DNA of 64,000 nt from Glandiceps talaboti (lineage: Eukaryota > Hemichordata > Enteropneusta > Spengelidae): NCBI RefSeq assembly GCF_964340395.1, contig NC_135552.1:8109494-8173493 (forward strand), in the 5' to 3' direction. The position numbers were made by a program, and so were the translations under genes. Of this stretch, positions 1 to 14,100 are shown in pieces; the first letter of the stretch is position 1, and each line of letters opens with the position of its first letter. Under the pieces are notes generated by a model. The model ran no database searches and was not told the origin of the DNA. It was given only the letters and a program-made list of their open reading frames with translations.

Positions 1-416
1 TGAACAGCTTCCAGCTACAGTCATTGCAATATTGAGAGTTCGGTCGACAATTACCAAGCCACATGTTTATATTGTAACTGATGTCGCCGCATACTTAGGC
101 CTTTCTTGTTTATTAGAACAGTGGTGTAGCACCACGGGTGAAATCATAAAACTTTGTCCGGAAAAAAACATTTCATGTACTGGTTATAAGTTGGCATAAA
201 CATATGTGTATTGATATACTCAACTTTACTATCACACTTTGGTTAGCTTGCTATTCTTCATTCAGGACCATCAGTGTATAAAAAAACCCATTGAAGTCGG
301 CAACGAATCATAAATATTGTTATTGTGATTGATGTACCACACCGCCCACCCCTTCAATGAATTGGCCTTACATGTAACGTTTACGTGGTTCACTCATCAT
401 ACCATGTCTTATACCG

Positions 417-637
417 ATCTGATTAAAATCCGATGTAGATGTCGGCTAATCGTTCATTGCTATTTTACCTTCGTTATTTTGCCTGAATTGACCTTCGTGG
501 TACATGTTTACGTTTTTGTCCTGATCGGTAGAGGAGGCGATCAAACATGTACCACGCAGGTCAATTCACGCACAATAACGAAAGTAAAATAGCAATGAAC
601 GATTAGCCGACATCTACATCGGATTTTAATCAGATTG
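417..637. repeat. Foldback (inverted repeat) element
   Basis: Two arms of about 93-95 bases (417-509 and 543-637) are near-perfect reverse complements around a spacer of about 33 bases. The left arm begins ctgattaaaatccgatgtag and its complement closes the right arm. Such long-armed palindromes are typical of MITEs or foldback transposons. No coding capacity is present. Confidence 0.85.
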
Positions 638-1652
638 GTTTTATACAAGCTGCAATAACTGTAGCGTATATTGTGATTTTGAAGGTTCTTTCCTCTGTTT
701 TTGTACCTTTTTCCGTTCCGATGTTTGACTGGAAGCAATCACTACAATTTCTCCAACGGTAACGCAAATGGACGAGGTCACACTGAAAACGTGAGTGAGA
801 TGTCAGTGTACTACCCGTTTCAAAATGTTGCTACTTTTGGGTTTTCCTGACGTTCGAATTGCAGAGCCAAACTTACGCGAAATATTAGGAGAACGAGAGG
901 TTAATTTGCTATTTCGTTATTTGATGGGCGATAATGCAATATTATAGCGTAAAGTTACGGGGAATGACAGACAATCTTTAGTCAGTGGTTACGATGCCTA
1001 TAGACTCTATGCTTTGCAACAATGCTCTACAATTTCTGGCCCTCACTTCCGGTTCTAAAACAGCGCCCCTAGTGGCCAAACAATCATATCTTTTATCTTT
1101 TCGGGGCTTTTTCGATAACCGGAATACGGCGTATTATCTTTGACTGACTTGGCTACATGACTCAAATTACGTTATGCATACAATTTAGACAAGCCATTAG
1201 TGGAATTACATGTAATAATCTAAGTAAAGGAAATCAAAATACACATACTGTCAGTAGCATATAACCTGAATAAGATTTGGGGTTACATTGGCCAGTTAGT
1301 ACAATGTGTTGGTAAAATCTACCTCACATTAAAGGATTCTTGTGGATGTTTTCATTTAAATCATAGTTTATATTTTTATATTTGGTAAATAATGTAAAAT
1401 CTTACAAGAATTCATTTTCTTCTCTACATTACTCTTATTCTATAACATACATTTGTAAAACAATCTGTTACTGCATATAATATGGATTTATGATGACGTA
1501 TCAACCTGCAATTCAGTACATTACTTTACACTAAAGCACAGTACGTTACTATGCAGAGCAGTACAGGACAATACTGTAACAATGCAGTGTGAGGCTGTTA
1601 TATAGACTTAAATTCTTAGAGTAAACTATACATTTCTAGCTGGCATAAGAAA

Positions 1653-1790
1653 TGTATGTATGTATGTATGTATGTATGTATGTATGTATGTATGTATGTA
1701 TGTACGTACATATGTACGTACGTACATACGTACGTACGTACGTACGTACATATGTACGTATGTCTGTCTGTACATGTACGTACGTATGTA
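1653..1790. repeat. (ATGT)n / (GTAC)n microsatellite
   Basis: A run of tatg repeats passes into gtac/tacg repeats. The second half is self-complementary, so it can form hairpins. Confidence 0.95.
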
Positions 1791-2020
1791 ATATTCTCAT
1801 TTTTATTTAAAAATCCATAGTAAAGGTATTTTCACTTTTATGCACCTTTCACAACAACATCACTTTTGTTGCCTTCCCATTTACAAAATGTATCTCAGCA
1901 TTTTATGAAATTATCAGAGTTTTAAAGTAGTCTAAAGTGGTCTGACAGACGAAACTAGCAAATGTCAAAAGTACCCAAGTCTTGCCTAGACTTTCTACTT
2001 AGCTTGTAACTACAACTTAC

Positions 2021-2100
2021 CTAATGGATTGATTTCAAGATAGGTGAAATAAAGGTCAACATAGAATTTGTAGAGTTTAACGATGAAATCAGCTACCATA
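2021..2100 (-). CDS. ACLY: ACLY coding exon 5
   Basis: An 80-base exon with acceptor tatttttag and donor gtaagttg. It starts in phase 2, completing an Asp codon split with the previous exon, and reads [20 protein letters not shown] then INPL, the conserved end of an ATP-grasp strand in ACLY. Confidence 0.9.
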
Positions 2101-5100
2101 CTAAAAATAGAAAGAGTAAAAACAGTCATTATGAAGTGCTGTAGTACAGAAATATCACGGTTCTTGAAGAAACACTTCATGATGATTTTACTTGTTCCAT
2201 GTTCATGGACTCTGGGTTTATACTTAGTAATGAAAATTTTGATTCACAAATTTCTTGGAAGCAAATTCAATTTTCACTGACGTCTCTCGTCAGCATCATC
2301 GGGGGTATACTCAAGCTCATTTCACCAGTCTCTTCTGAGACACAAGACAATAGCCCATCGTAGTACACCCCTGACAATGCCGACGAAAATAAGGGATTCA
2401 CTTCCAAGAAAATTTTTGACTCTGTGAGTAGCAATTTTTGTTATTAAATGATTACACTTATCATTATTTTATGTTCATATAAACTTCAACAGCAAAACTC
2501 TGAAACATAATTAATGTAAAGTGATATATAATCGAGTACGAACTAGATGAGTATATAAATAACATTTAAATCAACAACAGCCTATACAAATAATATGCAA
2601 ATCAGCATAACACTGCATTTGAATAATATGTTAATTATAAGTTAGCAGCACATGTATTCCAATAATACGTAATTTAGGAACAACAGTTTTGTATTCAAAT
2701 GTAAATTAGTAACAGTTTGATTTATATATTATGCAAATTAGCAACAGTTTGATTTAATTCATATAAAAATTAACAACAGTTTATCTTCAAATAATATTAT
2801 CAATATTGTTGGTATTTAAATGATATGTAAATTAGCAAAAAGACTGATTTCAATTTTGAGTTTGTCTTCAAATAAATTGTAGTATGGAAACTATGACTAA
2901 CAGAGTTTGTATTTATGATATGTAAATTAGCAACTTACTCTTTCTTTTTAGCTGGTACTTGTGCTAGTAGTATTTGTTTGATTTCCCCTTCAGTGACTTT
3001 CATATCAATATCTACTGGTATGTTGATCTTCACCGCCTGTACAAATTGAACAATCTCATTAGTTACAATATATCATCTGATGTTTCAACAATTCCACGTC
3101 TCTTGAAAATCTCTGTACACATGATTGTAATCCTTCAAAGCTATGTTTTGTACACAGTATGTAGGACTGGGTACAATCTACAAACATGTAAACTCTGGTG
3201 TAGGAATGTGTGGTACATATTAAACAAAAATGGAGATTTATTTTTAGATTTGATTTTTTGTGTTTTACTTAAATTACTATAGTTGAATTGGGTAACCTTA
3301 TGTTTTGAGTATGCTATCTTGCACACCAGCCTTGATTAAAGAGCAACTCATAACTCTACAGCACACACACAGGTAATAAATATCATAACTAGGCAAAGCC
3401 CATAAGCTTGTGCAGGGTAGATTCATTTGTGACCGGCTGTCTCACATGGAGAATGTGCATAGGATATAAAACGCGCATGTGAAGTTATTGCGCCGCAATG
3501 CATCCTTGGGTAAACCCACCAAAACACATCGCATAGTATATAGGACGCACATGCGTACTAGTCACTGAGCCGCTACGCGAGATATTAATTCTTTATTTCA
3601 TTGAAATTTCCAAATTTTTACATGATAGTATCCTACTCCTGATGTCATTGCAAGGTAATGATATATTTCATCTACAATATATACCCTTGGTTTGGAAGCA
3701 ACATTCTCATGTTTTCCCTTTTTTTAATTCAGTAATTTTATATTTTCTTTTGAATGAAAGTGGCAATCTGAAGTTTGAAGTAATTTACAATGAAAAGGTT
3801 TAAATTACAGTGGAAATATTTCTATATATTTATTTACAACAGATCATGTACTTTTGTCTTTGTGTAACTCATACCCAACACATGTCCTACATTGTACAAG
3901 TTTGTCTGGTCCATGGACTTTGATTAGTTCCATGGGAACCATTTCCATGGTCATAACCAGAATCTATTTTTTTCCATCATGAAATGTCAAAGTTTGTATA
4001 ATTTTTTTATTCGCTTTCTGGTGGAATAAAGTTGAATTCAATTCAACTCATGTTTTATTTGTATTATAATCTAATAATTGATTCGAGATGAGCTCTATAG
4101 AAATATCATCACTGGGTGTCTACTCTAGATGAGCTCTATAGAAATATCATAACTGGGTGTCTACTCTAGATGAAAAGAAATATTTATATGAATAGCAAAA
4201 ATGCAAAATGTTTTAATGCAAAGTGTTTTCCTATATTAGTTGAGATGATACTTCTGTGCAATTTTCAATTTTTTTTCCTTTTTGGACAAATTTTTATGTT
4301 TATTTTCTAGCAGTTCTGTGGGTTTTAATGATTTTTTTCTATTTTGGGTATATGGAACTATACAAATGTTTATTATGATTACTATATTTATTATTAAAAA
4401 TAATTTTCTGTAAGAATTATGTGCATGTACACATATGCTGTAGTACAGTATTGAATTAGTAGTCTAATGCACTTAATAGAAATCAATATTTGATGGAATT
4501 TCAAGCAGAATGTTTAATTGGAAATATATTTGCATAATTGCTTTGTCTGGCTCACAAATGAATTTACAGACTGTATATATGAATAATTTTGTACTTCATG
4601 CATTCATTAGTAGCTTTAAGGACCTAACATATGAGGTGATCCAGTTGTGATTCCCTTCTGTAGATGTTGGAGCCAACAGTGGATCCCATCACAGGTTAAA
4701 GTATAGCATTTGTCTGATTCACATGTTGGGCCTCGGGTTTCCACTTTACTTTCTTTCTCAGCAGAAGTGTACAATGTATGATTTACGAAAGATCTTTCCT
4801 GAGAGAATTCTAGCATGATGCAAATAACCAGAATTCAATGGGGCAGTCACATCTTAGGATGGGTAAGAACTTGGTGATGGTACTGACTTGACATCATGTT
4901 TGTCAACAAACAAAAAAAACCCACTTCATCCAGAAATGTGTATCACATGACCACTTAAATTTAAGTCCTAAACTTCAATGCAGCACTGAATGTTAAAATC
5001 TTAGCTAGCACTGAACTTAAAAGTCCTTAGCTAGCTTCTGTGTACAGTGAATACAACACAACACTGATGAGTACAAATGAATAAAAACTGATGACAAACC

Positions 5101-8100
5101 TTTGAATCGACATCTCCAATATCTACACCACCTTCATGGTAGAACAGAATAGTATCACAACTCCTTGATGAATAAATACATACATACATCTCATCTTCAG
5201 CTTCATGGGCTACAAAGGGTTCTATGATGAAATTCTTTAACAGACCATTGGCTTCACCAATCTGTAACGAAAATTGTGATAGTTTCAACTACATGTATTA
5301 GTATACAGGTTTACAAATCTGGTTTGTTTGTTTTTTTATTTTAAAATGACCGTATATGGTTGAGGATTGGGTATTTATTTTGGATTTTATTTTTCATAAA
5401 ACGGTTTTATTGTGGCTTCCTTCTTGAAAAATCAATGTGAAACAACATTGACCAAGTCTGTGTTTGTAACTCAATACATTGCAAAAAGCTTTCAAAATGT
5501 GTAAAAAGTTTGTTATTGTATGTCCAATAAGAAACATTTTACTCACATATTAATTTTTTGCAATTTATTGAGTTACAAACAAGGACTTGGTATATGTTGT
5601 TTCACATTAATTTTTCAAATAGGAAATGATGATGATAAAATTGTTTTATAAATTAAAAATCAAAATACCCAGTCCTCAACCACATGGCCACTTTAAAAGA
5701 AAGAATTAAATGCAAATGTATTACTTTTCACCCTGCTCAGCATATTTTTCTTTGTTATATTTGAGTATCTGATTATATAAATTAAACCAAACCATTTTGC
5801 AAGTATTTTTTACAAGTGTATGTGTCAGTCTTATTCATAATTTTGCAGCAGTGTTGTAAGAACTGACTGAACCAGAGTATACAAAGTGTTCCACAATGGT
5901 GTGGGTGTACAGTACATATGTACAGATGTACACAATAATGTAATTATACCTTGAAGTTCGTGCCCAGTCTTGTAGACAACCATTCTTTAACTCCATCTAA
6001 ATCAGTGTTCACTTTGATGAGTCCAAGTTTACCACGTCTCTTAATCAGCTGGTCTGGTTTTACAACAAGACGCTAAAACAAAGGAAAAAAAACAATCTTT
6101 AAATTGAAAATTACTGTATATACGACATTATACATTGCAAGCCACAATAACTTATCATATATATATACCTGTATACATGTAGTAATAGGAAAATGTATAA
6201 TGTACATGTAGTTGTGTTCAGGGATGTAGATTATGGCTGATAGCCAGCAAAAACAAGTACCTAGTTCTACCATGTATTCATATTTTTATTTGGTAAACTC
6301 CAATGTTTGAATCTCACAGTCTTGGATTACCAGTAGAAACATTTGGATTATAGATGGGTATTCAGGATTAACTTTTTCTTTAATCCAATCAGACAACTGT
6401 TTTTCTTGCCTCAATCCTAATCTGAGATTGGTCTTTCACTTTAGACAACTTCAAGCAGTGTTGCAGCCAGCATTTTGAAAGAGTTGGACATCATGTCCCG
6501 AGACTTTCATTTTTCTAGGTCATCATAAATTTTTGGGGGACATTATAAAAAAAGTGCCAATGGCATTGTAGCACAACTGTACAGTTTTTGAAAATATTTA
6601 CCCACATGCTGATACATGCTAGATATTTGATATTTGCTGAATGATTATCCAGTTGCCTACTTAACCCTGTTGTTATCTATGCAATATACATGATCATTTG
6701 GCTGTTGCTATAGGCATGGTCATGTTGCTAATATATTTGCATATGATTTTAGTGTGAGTCATCTATGACCCATCACTTCCTAAATTGTGGATCAGGTCCA
6801 AAAAAATGTGTGTCAAAAGACCCAAAAACCCCCTCTGGCTGCAACACTGGACAAGTTGATGTTAGTCTGGAATCCAAACATGTGGGGATTTCACTCTCAC
6901 TTTTCTACTCCCAAGCCTGGCATTTTGCTATCAACCTATTGTTTTAATGAAGCTATGGCCAGAAGACAGGCACACAGTCTTATTAGCTTTTAATTCTTTC
7001 AACTTTGAAATGACGTCAACAGTGTCACCACGTGAATACAACCAACTCGGAGGGTTGAGCTGTACAATGTAAACATAATTACCATATTCAACATCACTGT
7101 AGGGAATCGGAATCTACAGTTTGAATATATGACCATTACAACGAAATGCAAGGCATGGTAGGAGAAAATCGAGAACGAAATCTACACAAAAACTGGATTC
7201 TAGACTATGTTGATGTGGTAATTCCAATGGAAACCACCTGCAAAATATCCCAGTACATAGTTAGGTTACACGTTTATTCAACATTACACGGGTCATCGAC
7301 ATTCTGAAATCACCTGGGAATTTCACATTTTGATGACATCAGCAACATAAAAAATGGAAAAATTCCACCTAAATCCAAACATATTTAATCCTCTATCCTT
7401 CAATTTATACACACCTAATCAGTACGACATTAAATTCCAGTGTGCACATAGTGTTTGTAATGGTAGAATCAATTAGCCACACTCATGGGAAATGCACCAA
7501 TCAAAAAGATCAAGCCTGCCTTTAATTCTGTCAGATCACGCCATACTTCTCACTAAATGCTGACTGATGTAGTGAGGAACAGATTCAATACATTTATGCT
7601 GAGGGTTACGAGGGTCAGGTAGTCTGCAAAAATGTATTTAACCTTTTCAGAGCCATTTATATTTCTGTTAACATTTAGAGGAAAGGGTTTTTTTTTCATA
7701 CTGTGATATACATCACTTGCAAGGGAATTGATTTGTGTCTGGTATGGATTTTGTGTTGGTTTGCTGATTGAAAATAACTCTCAATTCATTAGAAAATTTC
7801 CATCAAAGTATTCAAATTGTGATTTCATAATAGGATTTTATTTTTATGCAGCGTTGAGAAATATATACACATAGCTTGGGTGTTAATTCATTTTGTACTT
7901 AAAGTTTCTAAAAATACATTTCTTGTACATTGATAAAATTTCCTAAATTTTTGTCAATATATAGAAAATGTACAAGTATTATACCTACATTGATTAGTTC
8001 AAGTAATTGCCATGGCAACCGCAATGATTTGGACATATGTTTTGACAGTTCCATCACTTTTGATCAAACTGATCTATTCCGCAGCTACTCAAATAATGTC

Positions 8101-11100
8101 TACTTTCATCTATTTTGATAGTTGGAAGAATAAATATGCCACATATGAACTTGTCACAATGGTCAATAACATCCACAAATGCTAACGTTACATAATTTTT
8201 TGTATCATTTTAGTAAAAATTTTGTAAAACCATGACAGTACTATGAACTCATTAGAGTATTTTAAACCCAAGTTTGTTCAACATGAATTGCCTGAAATGT
8301 TTTCACTGCAGAAAAATAAATCAATGTCAAAATACATGATAGTACTTCTATCATATGCAAATTTTACAACATACTTGTACAACTACAAGCGAACATATTA
8401 ATAAATAATATACATGTAGACTTTACACTTATTTCAGTGTCAAAAATAACACATTTGTTTACAAATGTAATGCAGTTCTGAGTACTTGGCAGTTGCTAGG
8501 CACTTCTCTCATAACAACACTCACATCTGCTGTCAAAATTTCCAATTTTGTTATCTGCCTACATGTATAATGTCAATTGAGGCTTATTAAATGTGTACAT
8601 GTCTCAAATGAGTTTCCAGCTGACATTTTATCCTGTCAAATCATTAAAAACACAAACAATCAGTGAGGACTGGGGAGAGAGAGTGACATCACTGAATAGT
8701 GGAAATCTTGACAGATCACTACATAGATACGTGTAGGTTGTTAGCTTTGCATTTTGCATATACCACATACAAGCATCATCAATAGAATATCGTCTGTATC
8801 ATTGTATATGTATATTATAGAATATCGTCTGTATCATTGTATATGTATATTATAGAATATCGTCTGTATCATTGTATATGTATATTATAGAATATCGTAT
8901 GTATCATTGTATATGTATATTATAGAATATCGTATGTATCATTGTATATGTATATGTATATTATAGAATATCGTATGTATCATTGTATATGTATATTATA
9001 GAATATCGTCTGTATCATTGTACACGTTATACGATAGTCAATATGGATAACAAACTACATATATTATACTGTCACTGTGTAAAGGATTATGGATACATGT
9101 ACATTTTACTGTCAGTAACAGCTTGTTTACATCTTAACAAGTAAGTAATACATGTACAATATTTCCATATTTTTATCACATTTCTTTGGCTTGGATATGC
9201 TAGTGTATACTAGTATGAATTCTGCATGATGATAGACACAATTATATTTCCCTATTTTTGACACAGAGTTAATCTGCCTTCTTAATACATACCTTATTTC
9301 AACAACTAATTTTTAGCGTTTTTGTAATTATTGGAACCAGTTTGTTGTTTTTAGCTCTATTTGTTTGATTGTAACTTTAAACTTTAAACTATAACGGTCT
9401 ACTTGAAAATGGCAAGAAATCATTCACAAATACCACAAACTGTTACCAAACCTGCTTTTCCCTTTCTTCATAAAGGATCTTGAGACCTAGTAACAATATT
9501 TATATGTAAGTTATTTTTACATAACACTCCCATTCTGTACTCAAAACACTCTATCGTTACCCCATGCACGGACCTATAATGCCAAAATGACCCCTTTTGT
9601 ACTTCCTAAACAATGTAGTACTACACATATAATTCCTACTGCCTGTACGCTGGATGATATCCTTCACATAAAAACTACTGTCCTACCAGATTCCAATTAT
9701 GCAGCTGCATCATTACAGTTCAAACTTGTCCTATTAAAGGACAAATAGCCATTCACACAACTGACAGCTGAAGATTCCCAGTCAGCCAACTCTAACCATA
9801 CAACCATTATGACTCCATGATTATAGCTGATGTAGTTTGAAAGAAATCACCAGACTGGCTGACTCTGAAACTGTAGATGTAAGTTGTGTGTAGGTGTTCA
9901 CGTATCCATCATTCATTATTTTCCATCAAAATGCACAATGCAAATAGCTATTATCAAAATCAAAGAAACCAATGAAAATGGCTAAAAACATGTTAGTCAA
10001 CATTCTGATTTTTTTTCACTCGGTATATCCAATTCTTGAACACCTTTTAATTTATGAGACAAAGTGAACTGGAGTTCCATCCAACAATATATTATTTTGA
10101 GATGGCCTAGATTGGCATGAAGCTTTTAACATTGAAGTAGAATTGGATTAGACTAAGAAAGTAATCACGAGTACAGACACTATAACTGGACAGACTTTAC
10201 AAATTGCCTGTATTCTATACGATTTATGTTATGCCCAATTAATCATGCAGTCACCTTTAAAATCAATATACGCTTACTGCGTCAATGTATTGATGCTGCT
10301 GGAATTAACAAATTTGGTTTCTAAATCCTTCCAAAGAAGCTTATAGTTAGATTTTTTAGAATCATTATGGATTGTACATATTTTGACACACAACTGACAG
10401 TTATCCAAAAGATGTCTCTATTTACCAACTTTTTTTTTTCAAAATTGAATTATAATTTCCCTTTCTTTGGGAGTTGGTTGAGTTCAGTATACATGTGTTA
10501 ATTTCCTCTACTACTACATTATGTAAAGAATTACTTTGTTAAGATTATGAAAGCAATATCTTAAGCTGATCATAATATGTAAGTAACTTATTGCTCGCAT
10601 GCCACTCATATTTTAGGGCAGACATACGTTGTAATTTGTTGTATATAAATTCATTACATAGTGTGTGTGGCTATCATCAAACATAACAAAATATACACTT
10701 TTTCGACATCCTGAAAAAATACACATCTGCACATAATCATGTATGTGTACATACAAATGTATACATGATGTGTATATCGGGAAAAAAATAACACGGTCAA
10801 ATTTAATATGTTTTTGTTTATAAGTACAGAGATTTAATATGTACATGCTTGTATTGATTTAATGACATTCAATATTGTATGTAGTGACATTGTAAAACTT
10901 TACAAAAAATCTTTGAATGCAAAGAACACCTTGCACTACAATGAAATACATGTACATGTACACAACTTAAAGAATCCAAAGTTGTCTGTATTAAACAATA
11001 TATATACATCAATGTACTGCTGATGTCTGTACACATGTATAGCAAGAAACACATATATATGATACTGGTAAAGTCAGTCACTTCCTAAATATAGCAACAT

Positions 11101-14100
11101 ATAAGATATAACGTCAGTCACTTCCTAAATAGAAACACTTAGGAGTTATTTCCTGATGTATTCTACACTGTATGCTGGTTGCCACTTAACTGAAAGAGAG
11201 TAGTTAACTGACAAACCATCTCAAATGAGCAGTAATCAATATTTGCATCTAATAACATCTATTAGAGCTAAGTGATTTATTCCTCTATGCAAGTGTCAGG
11301 AAATCTCACATACATATTTAATCCACCATTTAACTCTATACGTCATCAAAATTACGTGCCAAATACATTTAATATAAATCTTACTTTTCTCCGAGAATAC
11401 TAATTAACTAATGCAGATTGATTATCTTGATCTCAAAATATACAAAATTATATTTCACATATAATTTATAAATAATATGTTGTGTCTAATGACATTTGTA
11501 CATTGCTCAAAATATGAATATAAAGGCCATGATTCAATCCCATGTTATTGCTATCAGTACATGTACATCAGTGTATATTTGTACATTGCACAAAATATGA
11601 ATTTAAAGGCCCATGATTCAATCCCAGGATCTTGCATTAATGCTAAAATCAGATAAATCTCCAGTTCAGAATCATAATTTTTTTTTAAAGTTCTGCCAAA
11701 CATCTGTCTTTCACACCTAAATTTAATCCTTCTCTGAACTTAAATTGTACACTGCAAGATAATTCGAGCCGTTTTGTTCAGTCCTATCAGGACTTCTTAA
11801 CCACTGTCAACGAGTGAGTGAGTGAGTGAGTGAGTGAGTGAGTGAGTGAGTGAGTGAGTGAGTGAGTGAGTGAGTGCTGGCTGGCTGATAGCATGGCACG
11901 AATGTCTGTATCTTACAGACTAATCTGAACAGGGCCTTTTGAAAATGTAATCCTATTTCTAGCTATCAATGGAGTATTTGAGTGCACACAAAAAAAGTAC
12001 ACACTGGGAGAAAACAGGTTTAAACTTTCAATTTTCCAGATACTGACTTTTATCCTTGGTGAGGCCTCAATGATAACATCATTACTCTATGGATACCAAT
12101 GTGGTTGGAAGAGAAGTAATTGTGGATGAATGTATGCATGGATGAGATTGTGTGTTATCAAGTCGGGCAGGCCTAGTATAATGAAATCAAATTTGTAAGA
12201 GTTATTTTCTATCAATACTACTGCTTTGATTAAGATTTGTGTGACAGGAATAGTAATCAGCAGTTGATGTAAACTTCTCTAAGTGAATTAGAATGAAATT
12301 GCAGTGGCGAGTTTAATAGATTTGTAGCTGCTGATGTTGTAAAAAGGAATTTTATTAATGACTGGAGATACGTGTATGAGGATATTTTATGATGGTAAGA
12401 TTTCAGATGTACAATGTATGTGTGTTACACGGTATTATTACATATGTACCAGTTATTACTCACACTAGTGCATGTACACGTACATACTACCTTTGCACTG
12501 AAGAATGATATTGAAAACATTACTGCATACATGTACCTGCATGCAAATGATATGGAAATGATATGCAAATGAGGGTGCATATCATTTGTTGTACATGAAG
12601 GCATGATATCACACAGTATCATTTTTATGGAAATTTGCTTTTTCAGATAAACACATTTAATAATATATGAACCCCATGCCATGTGAGTTCCAGTGTGGGT
12701 AACTCAGGGGTATTTGTTAAGTTACATACTTGCAATGTTTTCCGCTGCACTTTCACTTGCTACACTCCTGAATGAAACTCAGAGAACACTGCTAGAACTC
12801 ATGCAAATACCCCAAGTATGGCACACTTGCACAGACATATCATGGGGTTCTGTACTATTATTGTACATATATATGTGAGACTGAGAAGCACAGTATGAAA
12901 AATTATCATTTTATACCCTTTGCTCGTCAAGGACGTTGTGTACCACCGACAAACAACACTATGACATATAGTATCTTACAGTCTAAATGTTTGCAAGGCA
13001 CAGCTGAGTACGGATTCTGAGTTATAACAAATGCTTGGAAATCAATCATTGCCTTTACAAGTTATTCAAGCATGTACATGTACATGTTTGTCAACTTGCT
13101 TGGAATGAAAAGCATGAAGCATTAGTGTATGTATACATTATCACCATAGGCATCCTTGTATAAAGTATGAGTGTGAGAATGCAGTCAACTTGATATATTG
13201 CAATCTTGGGAACTATGGCAACAGGATCAGAAACTTTCACAAATATTTACTAACTACATCAATTATTCCACAAATCTCCATCTATCTTAATTATCTATAA
13301 TGTTTTATCATTGGCACTGGATGGAGATAAATTGTCCCTGTTTTCAAACTGAAATAAATCAAACTTAATATTATAAGGTGTACAGTACGAATAAAGTAAC
13401 CATTTTTTAAATCTACATGCACGGGGTAAACTGAGTGACTATATTGTACATAATTTTCATCTGAATCTCTTAGATGTCATCAGTGCAGCGACACTATTAA
13501 AGCCTTCTAGTGAAGTGACACGTGACTCCACCTGACAGTGCAGTCACATGACAGTCATGTAGACTGTTGTAAATACAATATGGGTGTACATGTCGGTGGG
13601 AGGCTATGAGTTAACCACACTGTGTCATGGCTAAGGGACAGTCAGTGTTCAAGCTTGTAGTCTGGGATCAATGCGGATGGGATATTAGATTTTAGTTTCT
13701 TCTAAAATTTAAAATTCCCATCCACATGGATTCCAGGCTAGTATTCTTGACCAGGTGGTCAAATTAATAAGACTCTTGTGAGATTCTGATGAAAGATCAA
13801 GATGTAGTCGCTTCAAACTAGGTTCCAAAAGGGTAACTTTACTGCTACATAGTTAACAGAGTCCACTATCCATTTCTGTTCTACTTGGTGTATTCTTGAT
13901 ATTAAAATTATGGCAGTCATTAGGAAGTTGACTTTTTCAGCAAGATTTTTTTTAGTATCAATTTGGTCTTGAATTTTAAACTTTGGGAGCAAAATGCTCC
14001 TAAAATTTAAAACTTAGGAGCAAAGTAGAATAATATACAAATGTATATATCAAACTTTAATTCTCATCAACATTCATTGTCACAAATGCCATATTTATCT

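Larger units (their letters stand above)
1..2020. other. Left edge: ACLY intron sequence without a recognised exon
   Basis: This stretch follows the last ACLY exon seen (ending at 2021) and should be intron or further downstream gene sequence. I searched the minus strand for the next expected ACLY piece (the segment after the L-E-I-N-P-L motif) and found none, so it probably lies beyond the left edge. The stretch holds a foldback element near 417-637 and a tetranucleotide repeat near 1653-1790. No coding signal was found on either strand. Confidence 0.5.

Noticed and set aside
1653-1790. Considered as a CRISPR-like or regulatory array
   Set aside because: Plain tetranucleotide microsatellite without spacers, in an animal genome.
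2083-2280. 65-codon frame on the plus strand
   Set aside because: It overlaps ACLY exon 5 on the other strand, with no motif or splice support.
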